A stretch of DNA of 42,197 nucleotides from contig JAGYIV010000012.1 in the NCBI GenBank assembly GCA_018402345.1, positions 373,813 to 416,009 of the forward strand, written 5' to 3'. Of this stretch, positions 18,125 to 25,730 are shown one piece after another. The number at the start of each line of letters is the position of its first letter. Positions within the stretch are counted from its first letter, which is position 1. Below the pieces are notes generated by a model. That model did not search any database. It was not told the origin of the DNA and saw only the letters and a program-made list of their open reading frames with translations. Both the position numbers and the translations under genes were made by a program. The DNA is from Terrimicrobiaceae bacterium (GTDB taxonomy: Bacteria; Verrucomicrobiota; Verrucomicrobiia; Chthoniobacterales; Terrimicrobiaceae).

Positions 18125-19489
18125 ATGAGTGCCTTCGCCTTTTGTTCCCTTGCTCTGAAATTTTTCGCACTTGTCACAGCGATGGCTGGAGTCAATGCCG
18201 CGATCGCTGCGGAGGTTTCCACCAAGCCGAACATTGTAGTGATCCTCGCAGACGATCTCGGAGCGGAGGCGATTGGATGCTACGGCGGCGCGGAGTTTCT
18301 TGGCGAGAGAGGCAAGGTGTTAGGCTCAGTAAGAACTCCCAACCTCGATGCCATGGCAGCCAAAGGCATTCGTTTCGCCAAAGCCTACGCGACGCCCGTT
18401 TGCTCTCCCTCCCGCGCCCAGTTGCTCACCGGGAAATACAATGATCGGGTCGGCTTTCACGACATCCTCGGCCGGAACGGCGCCACTCGGGAACTCGACA
18501 GCAAGTCGCACCCCACGATTGCCAATCTTTTGCAGTCGGCAGGCTACATGACGGGCGCCGTGGGCAAGTGGCACATCGGCCCTCTCGCCAATCTGAAAAA
18601 CGTCCAACCCAATGCCGATGCGGATACGAATTGCCCCCATGTCCGCGCATGTGGATTCGAACGCCAATACATGGTTCCGGGCGCGCATCTCCGCGAATAC
18701 GGCGAACCTGTCGAAGGGAAATACACCCCCGATCTCATGGACGACTGGGCGTTCCGCTTCATGAATGAGGCGAAAACGGCGGGGAAACCATTTTTCCTCT
18801 ACTACGCGTCGCCACTTCCCCACTTCCCCTATTGGCCGACCCCGCTGAATCCTGACGGGCCACGCGGTGACCCCGGCAACAAAAAGGAAGAGATGTATGG
18901 GGACATGGCCAACTTTCCCTTTCTTGTCGAATATCTCGACAAGGAGGTTGGGAAAATTCTCGCGAAACTCGAGGAACTCGGGCTACGCGAAAACACGCTC
19001 GTTCTCTTTGCCGGTGACAATGGCACGCCTCCTTGGGTGGTGACCCAAATGAAGAACGGCCGCAACATTCCCTTTGGAAAGGGCACGATGAAAGAAACGG
19101 GCTCCTGGGTGCCTCTCATTGCGAGTTGGCCTGCCGTGATCCAATCGGGGTCTGTCTATGACGGGGTGGTGGATTTCAGCGACATCCTTCCGACCTGTTT
19201 GTCAGTGGCCGGTGTTCAGCTACCCAACGACATCAATGGCATGAGCTTTGCGCCCGTTTTGGAGGGAAATGGAAAGTCTCCCCGCGAATGGGTGCACAGC
19301 CTCTACAACAAGGAATACTTCGTGCGAAATGCCGGCTGGAAACTTCGTGAGGACGGCGAGCTTTACGACATGGCTGACGCGCCATACTCGGAGAAATTGG
19401 TGAAGCCCGAAGACGACACGCCCGAATCCAAAGCAGCCCGCGAGGCACTGGCCGCGGTGGCCGCAACGCTGCATCCGATGACTCCCTGA
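18125..19489 (+). CDS. Secreted sulfatase (S1 type)
   Basis: This 454-aa sulfatase is read from ATG 18125, which gives a signal peptide ending near AAIAAEV. A TTG three codons upstream and an ATG at 18182 are alternatives. Motifs in order are NIVVILADDLGAEAIGCYGG, maturation site C93-SPSR, GAVGKWHIGPL and LVLFAGDNGTP. The last departs from the usual SDNG by using GDNG. It has the short C-terminal domain typical of S1 sulfatases with compact pockets. A GH63-like gene follows 23 bases downstream, so the two probably form an operon that removes sulfate and then a sugar. Confidence 0.93.
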   Translation: MSAFAFCSLALKFFALVTAMAGVNAAIAAEVSTKPNIVVILADDLGAEAIGCYGGAEFLGERGKVLGSVRTPNLDAMAAKGIRFAKAYATPVCSPSRAQLLTGKYNDRVGFHDILGRNGATRELDSKSHPTIANLLQSAGYMTGAVGKWHIGPLANLKNVQPNADADTNCPHVRACGFERQYMVPGAHLREYGEPVEGKYTPDLMDDWAFRFMNEAKTAGKPFFLYYASPLPHFPYWPTPLNPDGPRGDPGNKKEEMYGDMANFPFLVEYLDKEVGKILAKLEELGLRENTLVLFAGDNGTPPWVVTQMKNGRNIPFGKGTMKETGSWVPLIASWPAVIQSGSVYDGVVDFSDILPTCLSVAGVQLPNDINGMSFAPVLEGNGKSPREWVHSLYNKEYFVRNAGWKLREDGELYDMADAPYSEKLVKPEDDTPESKAAREALAAVAATLHPMTP

Positions 19490-19512
19490 ACTCACTCCTG
19501 AACCAAAAATCA

Positions 19513-21138
19513 ATGAAACCACTCCGACCAACCCAGACAGCCCTTTTTGCCATGGCACTACTCGCATCCGCCACAATCTCTCACTCCGCCGTTCTCGATC
19601 CGGCATCCTTCAAGCCGCTCGTCGAGCAATTCAACGCGGATGACAACGAACTCTACAAAAATGCCATCCCCAACGCCGAAGCGTGGGATTTTCTTGCGGC
19701 GAATGTCCCGCTGTTCGAATGCCCCGACAAGGAGTTCGAAAAAACCTACTGGTTCCGCTGGTGGACCTACCGCAAGCACCTGCGGAAAACGCCTGCCGGC
19801 TGGGTCGTCACGGAGTTCCTGCCAAGCGTGTCCTGGGCGGGCCGATCCAACACCATCAACATGGCGGCGGAACTCCACCTCGCCGAAGGCCGCTGGATTC
19901 GCGATCCGCAGTATCTCGACAACTACTCGCGCTTCTGGTTCGGCGCGGGCGCGAAGGGATCGCTGGTCTACACCAACTGGCTCGCCGACGGCATTTGGAA
20001 GCGCGCCGCCGTGACGGGCGACACCACCTTGCCGATCGGCTTGCTGGATGCGATGATCGCCCAGCAGCAGCGCTGGGACGAAGGCAAGGCGGGGAGGGGA
20101 GTCCACATGGTCGGCCGCAGGGACAACGGCCTTTACTACACAATCGATCACTTCGACGGCTCCGAGATGTCCATCGGCGGTCATGGATTCCGCCCGCTCA
20201 CCAACGCCGCCGCCTACGGAAACATGATGGCCATCGCAGACATCGCTGCAGCCGCCGGCAGGCCGGATTTGGCCGGGGACTTTCGCGCCCGCGCCGCCAA
20301 GCTCAAGGCATTGGTCCAAGAGAAACTCTGGGACCCGCAAATGCAGTTTTTCACCATCCTCCGCGAGGACGAATCCCGCCGCAGCGATGTGCGCGAACTC
20401 TGGGGCTACGCGCCATGGATGTTTCATCTGCCCGACCCCGGCTTCGAAGCAGGCTGGAAGGAACTCGACGATCCGAAGGGATTCAAAGCCCCCTACGGCC
20501 CGACATTTCCCGAGCAGCGGCACCCGAGATTCACCCTTTCCTACACGGGACACGCATGCCAGTGGAACGGCCCCTCCTGGCCCCTCGCCACCTCGATCAC
20601 GCTCACCGCCCTGGCCAATCTGCTCAACGACTACGATCAGCAGACCATTTCCAAAAAAGTCTTCTACGACACGTTGCAAACCTATGCAAAAACCCACCGA
20701 TTCCAACGCGAGGACGGCAAGATCGTTCCTTGGATCGATGAAAATATCAACCCCTACACCGGCGAATGGATGTCCCGAACCATGCTCATTGAGCAAGGGA
20801 AAAACCCAAAACTCGACCCCAAGAAAAAACCAAGCGAGGAACGCGGCAAGGACTACAACCACTCCACCTTCTGCGACCTCGTTATCACCGGTCTCGTCGG
20901 CATCCGCCCCCGCCATGACAACAAACTCGTGGTGAACCCCCTCCTGCCCGAAGGAATATGGGACTGGTTCTGCCTCGACCGCGTGCCCTACCACGGCCAC
21001 GAACTCACCGTGATCTGGGATCGCGACGGCAAAAAATACAATCGCGGCGCCGGCTTCCAACTCCTCATCGACGGCACCCCCGCCGCCCGCTCCGACAAAC
21101 TCGCCAAACTCGAAGCCACCCTGCCCAGCACTCCATAA
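19513..21138 (+). CDS. Secreted MGH1/GH63-like (alpha/alpha)6-barrel glycoside hydrolase
   Basis: This 541-aa protein has a signal peptide (FAMALLASATISHSAV). Barrel segments include EKTYWFRWWTYRKHL, TEFLPSVSWAGRSNTINM, GHGFRPLTNAAAYGNMMAIA, ELWGYAPWMFHLP, CQWNGPSWPLATSI and DYNHSTFCDLVITGLVGI. This order resembles MGH1-like/GH63-related enzymes. It is extracellular or periplasmic, unlike the cytoplasmic GH63-like protein at 13284, and I see no strong local similarity between the two. Specificity is unknown. It follows a sulfatase by 23 bases. The 38-bp palindrome begins 8 bases after its stop and may serve as its transcription end. Confidence 0.85.
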   Translation: MKPLRPTQTALFAMALLASATISHSAVLDPASFKPLVEQFNADDNELYKNAIPNAEAWDFLAANVPLFECPDKEFEKTYWFRWWTYRKHLRKTPAGWVVTEFLPSVSWAGRSNTINMAAELHLAEGRWIRDPQYLDNYSRFWFGAGAKGSLVYTNWLADGIWKRAAVTGDTTLPIGLLDAMIAQQQRWDEGKAGRGVHMVGRRDNGLYYTIDHFDGSEMSIGGHGFRPLTNAAAYGNMMAIADIAAAAGRPDLAGDFRARAAKLKALVQEKLWDPQMQFFTILREDESRRSDVRELWGYAPWMFHLPDPGFEAGWKELDDPKGFKAPYGPTFPEQRHPRFTLSYTGHACQWNGPSWPLATSITLTALANLLNDYDQQTISKKVFYDTLQTYAKTHRFQREDGKIVPWIDENINPYTGEWMSRTMLIEQGKNPKLDPKKKPSEERGKDYNHSTFCDLVITGLVGIRPRHDNKLVVNPLLPEGIWDWFCLDRVPYHGHELTVIWDRDGKKYNRGAGFQLLIDGTPAARSDKLAKLEATLPSTP

Positions 21139-21146
21139 CCCTCCGC

Positions 21147-21184
21147 CCGCAACTTTTTTGTCCGATCGGCCAAAAAAACTGCGG
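21147..21184. repeat. 38-bp palindromic repeat, copy 2 (symmetric class)
   Basis: The left arm is CCGCAACTTTTTTGTCC and the right arm GGCCAAAAAAACTGCGG around GATC. It lies 8 bases after the stop of the GH63-like gene and 28 bases before the next copy (21213). Confidence 0.92.
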
Positions 21185-21212
21185 ATTTACCCACGCGCGG
21201 GCGTCTTCGATT

Positions 21213-21250
21213 CCGGCAAAAAAATGGACGATCGGCCAAAAAGTTTGCGG
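21213..21250 (+). repeat. 38-bp repeat, copy 3 (asymmetric class), upstream of PaaX-like gene
   Basis: The right arm is the usual GGCCAAAAAGTTTGCGG. The left arm reads CCGGCAAAAAAATGGAC, which does not pair with it along its length. Copy 4 at 22074 has the same left arm and orientation, so the two form direct repeats on either side of the PaaX-like gene. Confidence 0.9.
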
Positions 21251-21280
21251 AAATGGGTGGAGGGTGGTTTTCTTTTGGGA

Positions 21281-22066
21281 ATGAAACCTCGGACGGAACT
21301 TTTTCTCTATACGCTGGTTTGGGGGTTGGATGTCATGGCGAGGCCGACATTTCGTTCGATGAACGAGTCGTTTGAAGGGTGGGCTTGGCGCGCTGGGTTG
21401 TTGGATCGGGTGCGGCGGCTGGAGGAGCAGGGGAGCTTGGAATGCAGCGGGAGATCGGTGGATCGTGTGGTGAAGTTGACCGAGCGGGGGCGGCTTTTGG
21501 CGCTTGGCGGCGTCGATCCCACGCGGTTGTGGGATGCCCAGTGGGATGGGAAATGGAGGGTGGTCTCGTTTGATTTGCCAGAGACGGAGCGGAAACTCCG
21601 CCGTGTTTTCCGGGAGACCCTGCGACGGCACAATTTCGGATGCTTGCAACGCAGCCTCTGGATCACTCCGCATGCCTTGGGAAAGGACTTGCTCGAGGCC
21701 GAAGGGTCTCTGGGGAGCCTGAAAGGCCTCGCTGTGGTGGAAGGCGGCTTTGCCGGGAAAGTGACGAATGCTGAGGTGGTTTCTTCAGCTTGGGACTTCC
21801 CGAAGATTTTCAGCCTGTATGAGGAGCATGGGAAATGGCTGGATGCCTTGCCCGCGAAAGAGTCCTCGCCCGAAGAGTTTGTTTCTTGGGCGGAAGGGGA
21901 GTTGGAGCGCTGGCGTCCGATCCTGCATTGGGATCCGTTCCTCCCCCAAGCCTTGCTGCCCGAGGCCTACCCCGGTCGAACTGCTTGGGACAAACGCTTG
22001 GGCGTTCTGAAGGAGTTCGGAAAGCGCGCCTTTGGAACAAGTTCCCAAGGTGGGCTTGAGGGTTGA
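21281..22066 (+). CDS. PaaX-family protein (winged helix plus Cas2-like domain)
   Basis: This 261-aa protein has the three PaaX-type parts. An N-terminal winged helix is at about 5-75 (LLDRVRRLEEQGSLE, VVKLTERGRLLAL). A central ferredoxin-like, Cas2-related domain is at about 85-135 (WDGKWRVVSFDLPETERKL, HNFGCLQRSLWITPH). The PaaX C-terminal region is at about 190-245 (ELERWRPILHWDPFLP, LLPEAYPG). Known PaaX is a phenylacetyl-CoA-responsive repressor, but no phenylacetate genes are here, so that role is not supported. ATG 21281 is chosen. The frame stays open upstream to 21158, through both upstream repeats. The gene sits between sugar genes, with repeat copies 31 bases before its ATG and 7 bases after its stop. 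This looks like an inserted unit, and the protein may act on those repeats. That link is inference. Confidence 0.88.
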   Translation: MKPRTELFLYTLVWGLDVMARPTFRSMNESFEGWAWRAGLLDRVRRLEEQGSLECSGRSVDRVVKLTERGRLLALGGVDPTRLWDAQWDGKWRVVSFDLPETERKLRRVFRETLRRHNFGCLQRSLWITPHALGKDLLEAEGSLGSLKGLAVVEGGFAGKVTNAEVVSSAWDFPKIFSLYEEHGKWLDALPAKESSPEEFVSWAEGELERWRPILHWDPFLPQALLPEAYPGRTAWDKRLGVLKEFGKRAFGTSSQGGLEG

Positions 22067-22073
22067 CTGATGA

Positions 22074-22111
22074 CCGGCAAAAAAATGGCCGATCGGCCAA
22101 AAAAGTTGCGG
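22074..22111 (+). repeat. 38-bp repeat, copy 4 (asymmetric class), downstream of PaaX-like gene
   Basis: The left arm is CCGGCAAAAAAATGGCC and the right arm GGCCAAAAAAGTTGCGG around GATC. It begins 7 bases after the PaaX-like stop and matches copy 3 in structure and orientation. An operator-like palindrome follows 7 bases later. Confidence 0.92.
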
Positions 22112-22118
22112 GATTTTT

Positions 22119-22132
22119 TGCAATTGTTTGTA
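22119..22132. promoter_or_regulatory. Putative operator TRCAAW-N2-WTTGYA, site 5
   Basis: TGCAAT-TG-TTTGTA lies 70 bases before ATG 22203 of the sulfatase and directly after repeat copy 4. Confidence 0.7.
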
Positions 22133-22202
22133 TTGATTTTGATCTGGAGTGTGGGATTTTCGCGTGGTTGCCGGTTTGAGATTTTCGATTCGTTTTTTTC
22201 TT

Positions 22203-23903
22203 ATGAAGAGTTCCGTCGTTTTTCGTTTGTTGATTGTCGTGGGGGTGCTGAGTTGGTTGCCTTGCATTTTGGCGGCGCCGGCGGTGGACCGGCCGAATAT
22301 TCTCCTGATTCTCGCCGATGATCTTGGGTGGTCGGACATGGGGTGCTACGGGGGGGAAATCAAGACGCCGAACCTCGATGCGCTTGCCAGCGATGGGGTT
22401 CGCTTTTCCCAAGCTTACAATTCCAGCCGGTGCTGTCCCACGCGGGCCAGTCTGCTGACGGGGCTGTATCCTCACCAGGCGGGGATCGGGCGTTTTGTGG
22501 GGCGGAGCAACGACATGCCCGGCTACCGAGGGAGATTGAATGAAAACACGGTGACCTTGGCGGAGGCTCTGAAAAAGGCGGGGTATGGCACTTACATGGT
22601 TGGCAAGTGGCATGTGAACGCGCCCGGCCCGACCAAGCGCGGGTTCGACGAGTTCTACGGATTTGTGCATGGGCATGGGCTGGATTCGTGGGAACCGCGC
22701 ATGATGATTCGTCTGCCGGAGGGCCGTCCGGAGCGCTCCTATGGGGCGGGGGAATACTTTGCGACGGACGCCATGACCGACTACGCCTTGGATTTTTTGA
22801 ACACCGCGCGCGCCGAGAAGGTGCCGTGGTTTTTGTATGTCGCGTATCAGGCCCCGCACTTCCCTGTCCAGGCCCCGCCGGAACTCAGCAAGAGCTATGT
22901 GTCGACTTACGAAAAAGGCTGGGATGTGTTGCGCGCCGAGCGCATCGAGCGACTCAAGGCGCTGGGGCTCGTTCCAGCGTCACTCGAGGATCCGGGCCGT
23001 TCTCCGATTGAAAATATCATGCTGGCTCGCAAGGCCGGGTCCGCGACGAAGGATGGGAAAAATCCTGCCTGGGATTCGCTGGAGGCCAAGCGCCGTGCCG
23101 ACCTCTCGCGGCGCATGGCGGTGTATGCGGCGATGGTCGAGAACATGGATGCCAACATAGGCCGCTTGGTCGCCGACCTGCGAAAAAGCGGGGAACTCGA
23201 AAATACGCTCATTCTTTTCCTCAGCGACAACGGCGCGTGTGCCGAGTGGGAGCCATTCGGGTTCGATCTGACCCCCGCCAACTACGCAAATCCCAAGGCC
23301 GGCCATGGGGTGGATGGCAACACGACCCGCGAGCCGAACCGCTTGCACGAGGGCGAGGCGCTGGAGACACTCGGCGGCCCCGGCAGTCTCTTCAGCTACG
23401 GCAGCGGTTGGGCGAACCTTTGCAACACGCCGCTCTGGCTTTACAAGCACCATGCGCACGAGGGCGGCATCCGCACGCCGATGATTGCGCATTGGCCCGC
23501 GCGGATTCGCGACAAGGGGGCGATTGTCACGCAGGTTGCCCATGTCATGGACATCATGCCCACAGCTCTCCAGATCGCGCAGGCCGATTATCCGAAAGAG
23601 GCTCCGGCCTTGGAGGGCATGAGCTTGCTGCCGGCACTCGAAGGCGCGCCAGCCAACCCCCGCTCGCTCTTTTTCGAGCACGAGCGCAACGCCGCCCTGC
23701 GCGAGGGCGACTGGAAGCTTGTGGGGAAAGGCGCGCTGGTGCGTGACGGGATTCGGCCGAAAGTGAAGTGGGAACTCTACAATCTCGCCGACGACCCTAA
23801 CGAGCAGCGCAACCTCGCCGCTGCCGAGCCCGAGCGAGTCAAGGAGATGACCGACAGGCTCCTCGCCGAGGCCTGGCGCACCCACGCCTTGCCATCGCCT
23901 TAG
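22203..23903 (+). CDS. Secreted sulfatase (S1 type), large
   Basis: At 566 residues this is the longest sulfatase here. ATG 22203 opens the signal peptide (LLIVVGVLSWLPCILAAP); the frame is open further upstream but lacks a signal there. Motifs are NILLILADDLGWSDMGCYGG, maturation site C77-CPTR (two adjacent cysteines, the first in the CxPxR position), MVGKWHVN and LFLSDNGACAEWEPFG. An insertion of about 90 residues (near 230-330) gives the arylsulfatase layout with a long central region, found in enzymes acting on larger substrates. It is followed after 30 bases by the epimerase, probably cotranscribed. Confidence 0.95.
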   Translation: MKSSVVFRLLIVVGVLSWLPCILAAPAVDRPNILLILADDLGWSDMGCYGGEIKTPNLDALASDGVRFSQAYNSSRCCPTRASLLTGLYPHQAGIGRFVGRSNDMPGYRGRLNENTVTLAEALKKAGYGTYMVGKWHVNAPGPTKRGFDEFYGFVHGHGLDSWEPRMMIRLPEGRPERSYGAGEYFATDAMTDYALDFLNTARAEKVPWFLYVAYQAPHFPVQAPPELSKSYVSTYEKGWDVLRAERIERLKALGLVPASLEDPGRSPIENIMLARKAGSATKDGKNPAWDSLEAKRRADLSRRMAVYAAMVENMDANIGRLVADLRKSGELENTLILFLSDNGACAEWEPFGFDLTPANYANPKAGHGVDGNTTREPNRLHEGEALETLGGPGSLFSYGSGWANLCNTPLWLYKHHAHEGGIRTPMIAHWPARIRDKGAIVTQVAHVMDIMPTALQIAQADYPKEAPALEGMSLLPALEGAPANPRSLFFEHERNAALREGDWKLVGKGALVRDGIRPKVKWELYNLADDPNEQRNLAAAEPERVKEMTDRLLAEAWRTHALPSP

Positions 23904-23933
23904 AACGTCACGGCCACTTTTCCCGCCAACCCC

Positions 23934-25067
23934 ATGAAAACACACACCCTGCTCGCCGCATTCGCCCTGCTAGCCACCCCGTTCACGCTCCTCTCCGCCT
24001 CGCCGGCTGGCGAGCCATTTGGAAAAATGCCCGATGGCCGGCCTGTGTCCGTGTTCACCCTCTCGAACAAAAACGGCGTGCAGGTTCGCGTGTCCGATCT
24101 CGGCGCCACGCTTGTGTCCGTGCGCGTTCCCGATCGGAAAGGCGTGCTGGCGGATGTCACGCACGGCTTCGATTCCGCCGCCGGGTATCTTTCCGACGAA
24201 AACCCCTACTTCGGCGCCACCGTCGGCCGCTTTGGCAACCGGATTGCCAACGGGACCTTCTCCCTCGATGGGAAATCCTATCGCTTGGCAAAAAACAACG
24301 CCCCTGGCGACATGCCCTGCCATCTGCACGGTGGCACCATCGGTTTCAATAAAAAGCTTTGGAAGGTGGCGGCCAACGACACGCCCCGCTCGATCACTTT
24401 TGAATACACCTCGCCGGATGGCGAAGAGGGCTACCCCGGCCGCCTCACGGCCCGCGTCACCTACGCGCTGAATGACAAAAACGAACTCCGCTGGATCGCC
24501 ACAGCCACCACCGACAAGCCGACCATCGTGAATATCGTGCACCACCCCTACTGGAACCTCACCGGCGACCCCTCGCGCTCGATCAATGACCACCGCCTCA
24601 CCATCCCCGCCTCGCGCTACCTGCCCACCGACGCGGGCCTCATCCCCACTGGCAAGCTGGATGCGGTGAAAGGCACGCCGATGGATTTTCGCAAAGCGCA
24701 TCGTATTGGTGACAGGGTGGGGGAGAGCTTCGAGGCCTTGACCTATGGCGGTGGTTACGACCACTGCTGGGTGCTTGACCGCCCCAAGCCAGATGGCCTC
24801 GCCGTGGCCGCGCGGTTGGAGGATCCCTCCACCGGACGCCGACTCACGGTTCGCTCCAACCAGCCTGCCATCCAGTTCTACGGAGGCAATTTTTTGGATG
24901 GAACCGTGAAGGGAAAAAACGGAACCGCCTATCAGCACCGCACCGCGTTGTGCCTCGAAACCGAGAATTTCCCCGATGCGCCGAATCAGGCAGCCTTTCC
25001 CAGTGCCCGCCTCAATCCCGGCGAGACCTACCGGCACGAGATGCTTTACCAGTTCGGGGTGAAGTAG
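23934..25067 (+). CDS. Exported aldose 1-epimerase (mutarotase)
   Basis: This 377-aa GalM-type protein has an N-terminal signal peptide (LLAAFALLATPFTLLSA), so it works outside the cytoplasm. Family marks are NRIANGTFSLDGKSYRLA, the histidine region CHLHGGTIGFNKKLW, the catalytic VHHPYWNLTGD, the GGYDHCWVLD segment and the C-terminal ALCLETENFPDAPN with the catalytic glutamate. It interconverts alpha and beta anomers of free hexoses such as galactose or glucose, feeding anomer-specific uptake. It follows the large sulfatase by 30 bases, and a rho-independent terminator lies just after its stop, closing the unit. Confidence 0.95.
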   Translation: MKTHTLLAAFALLATPFTLLSASPAGEPFGKMPDGRPVSVFTLSNKNGVQVRVSDLGATLVSVRVPDRKGVLADVTHGFDSAAGYLSDENPYFGATVGRFGNRIANGTFSLDGKSYRLAKNNAPGDMPCHLHGGTIGFNKKLWKVAANDTPRSITFEYTSPDGEEGYPGRLTARVTYALNDKNELRWIATATTDKPTIVNIVHHPYWNLTGDPSRSINDHRLTIPASRYLPTDAGLIPTGKLDAVKGTPMDFRKAHRIGDRVGESFEALTYGGGYDHCWVLDRPKPDGLAVAARLEDPSTGRRLTVRSNQPAIQFYGGNFLDGTVKGKNGTAYQHRTALCLETENFPDAPNQAAFPSARLNPGETYRHEMLYQFGVK

Positions 25068-25072
25068 GGGCC

Positions 25073-25096
25073 CGCCTGGGGCGAGGCGATTTTTTT
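25073..25096 (+). terminator. Rho-independent terminator after the epimerase gene
   Basis: The stem CGCCT/AGGCG with a 6-base loop (GGGGCG) is followed by A and seven T residues. It begins 6 bases after the epimerase stop codon. Confidence 0.75.
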
Positions 25097-25183
25097 CATT
25101 TTCCGAGTTGCGCACGCTCCATGCGTTGCTTATCGTTTGCATGAGCTGTGGGCGTCTTTCCCTCCGCCGCACTCCCAACCTCC

Positions 25184-25615
25184 ATGAAAAAAATCCTCCA
25201 CCTCCTTTCATTTGCTGCCGCCTTTGCCTTCGTCTGTTCCTCCGCGGCTCAAGCTGGACACCCGTTGATTCAGAATGGGTGGTTGAAGTCAGTCAGCGAC
25301 ACCTCGCTCACGATCCTGTTGCCGCCGACTGGAAACAGTGAGGCAACCTTCATCTTTGCGCCGAATGTCAAAATCGACTTTGCCGGGGCCGGTGGCACTC
25401 TCGCCGATTTGCAATCAATTGCCACAACCATGGGTAAGACCCGTATTCTGGTGAATCTGCGGCGCGACAAACCGGAGTCGACGACGGTGGTGCTCGTGGG
25501 GGTCAAGGCCCCCAAGCCAGCACTGCCAGCGCCTGCCGCACCTCCTGCGGATGGTGCCCAACCCACTCCTGAGGCACCTCTTGCGCCTGAGGCGGCAGGT
25601 TCCTCGGCGGAGTAA
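25184..25615 (+). CDS. Small secreted protein of unknown function with Pro/Ala-rich tail
   Basis: The start at ATG 25184 gives 143 residues with a clear signal peptide (LHLLSFAAAFAFVCSSAAQA). The mature part (about 24-100) is predicted mostly beta: HPLIQNGWLKSVSDTSLTIL, ATFIFAPNVKIDF, TRILVNLRRDKPESTTVVLV. This resembles small beta-barrel proteins that carry a linker. The last 40 residues are almost only Pro, Ala, Gly and Glu, like a flexible linker or anchor region. I do not recognise the family. It is isolated by a terminator upstream and a 115-base gap before the giant repeat protein. Confidence 0.75.
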   Translation: MKKILHLLSFAAAFAFVCSSAAQAGHPLIQNGWLKSVSDTSLTILLPPTGNSEATFIFAPNVKIDFAGAGGTLADLQSIATTMGKTRILVNLRRDKPESTTVVLVGVKAPKPALPAPAAPPADGAQPTPEAPLAPEAAGSSAE

Positions 25616-25692
25616 TTCTCTTCAAGCACTCCCAGGCATTCTACCCAGATCAAAATATATTCGAATTGTTAGAAAAATCAGTTTGACAAAAA

Positions 25693-25706
25693 TGCAAATG
25701 ATTGCT
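25693..25706. promoter_or_regulatory. Putative operator TRCAAW-N2-WTTGYA, site 6, with upstream TTGACA
   Basis: TGCAAA-TG-ATTGCT has one mismatch at the last position. It lies 24 bases before ATG 25731. A TTGACA hexamer at 25683-25688 directly precedes it and could be the -35 box of the repeat-protein gene. No clear -10 was identified. Confidence 0.6.
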
Positions 25707-25730
25707 TTTGTTTTTTAACCGCCCCAGAGT

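Noticed and set aside
19558-21060. 500-aa minus-strand open frame
   Set aside because: It is antisense to the GH63-like gene, with no domain or start signal; high GC makes long antisense frames common here.
21281-22066. PaaX-like protein as phenylacetate repressor
   Set aside because: No phenylacetate catabolic genes are nearby; the context is sugar degradation and repeats.
21147-22111. Clustered repeats read as a CRISPR array
   Set aside because: The copies are unevenly spaced, with a gene between two of them and only 28 bases between the other two, and they are scattered through the window. No other cas genes occur; the Cas2-like fold belongs to the PaaX family.
23970-25211. 413-aa minus-strand open frame
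   Set aside because: It is antisense to the aldose 1-epimerase, whose motifs are unambiguous.
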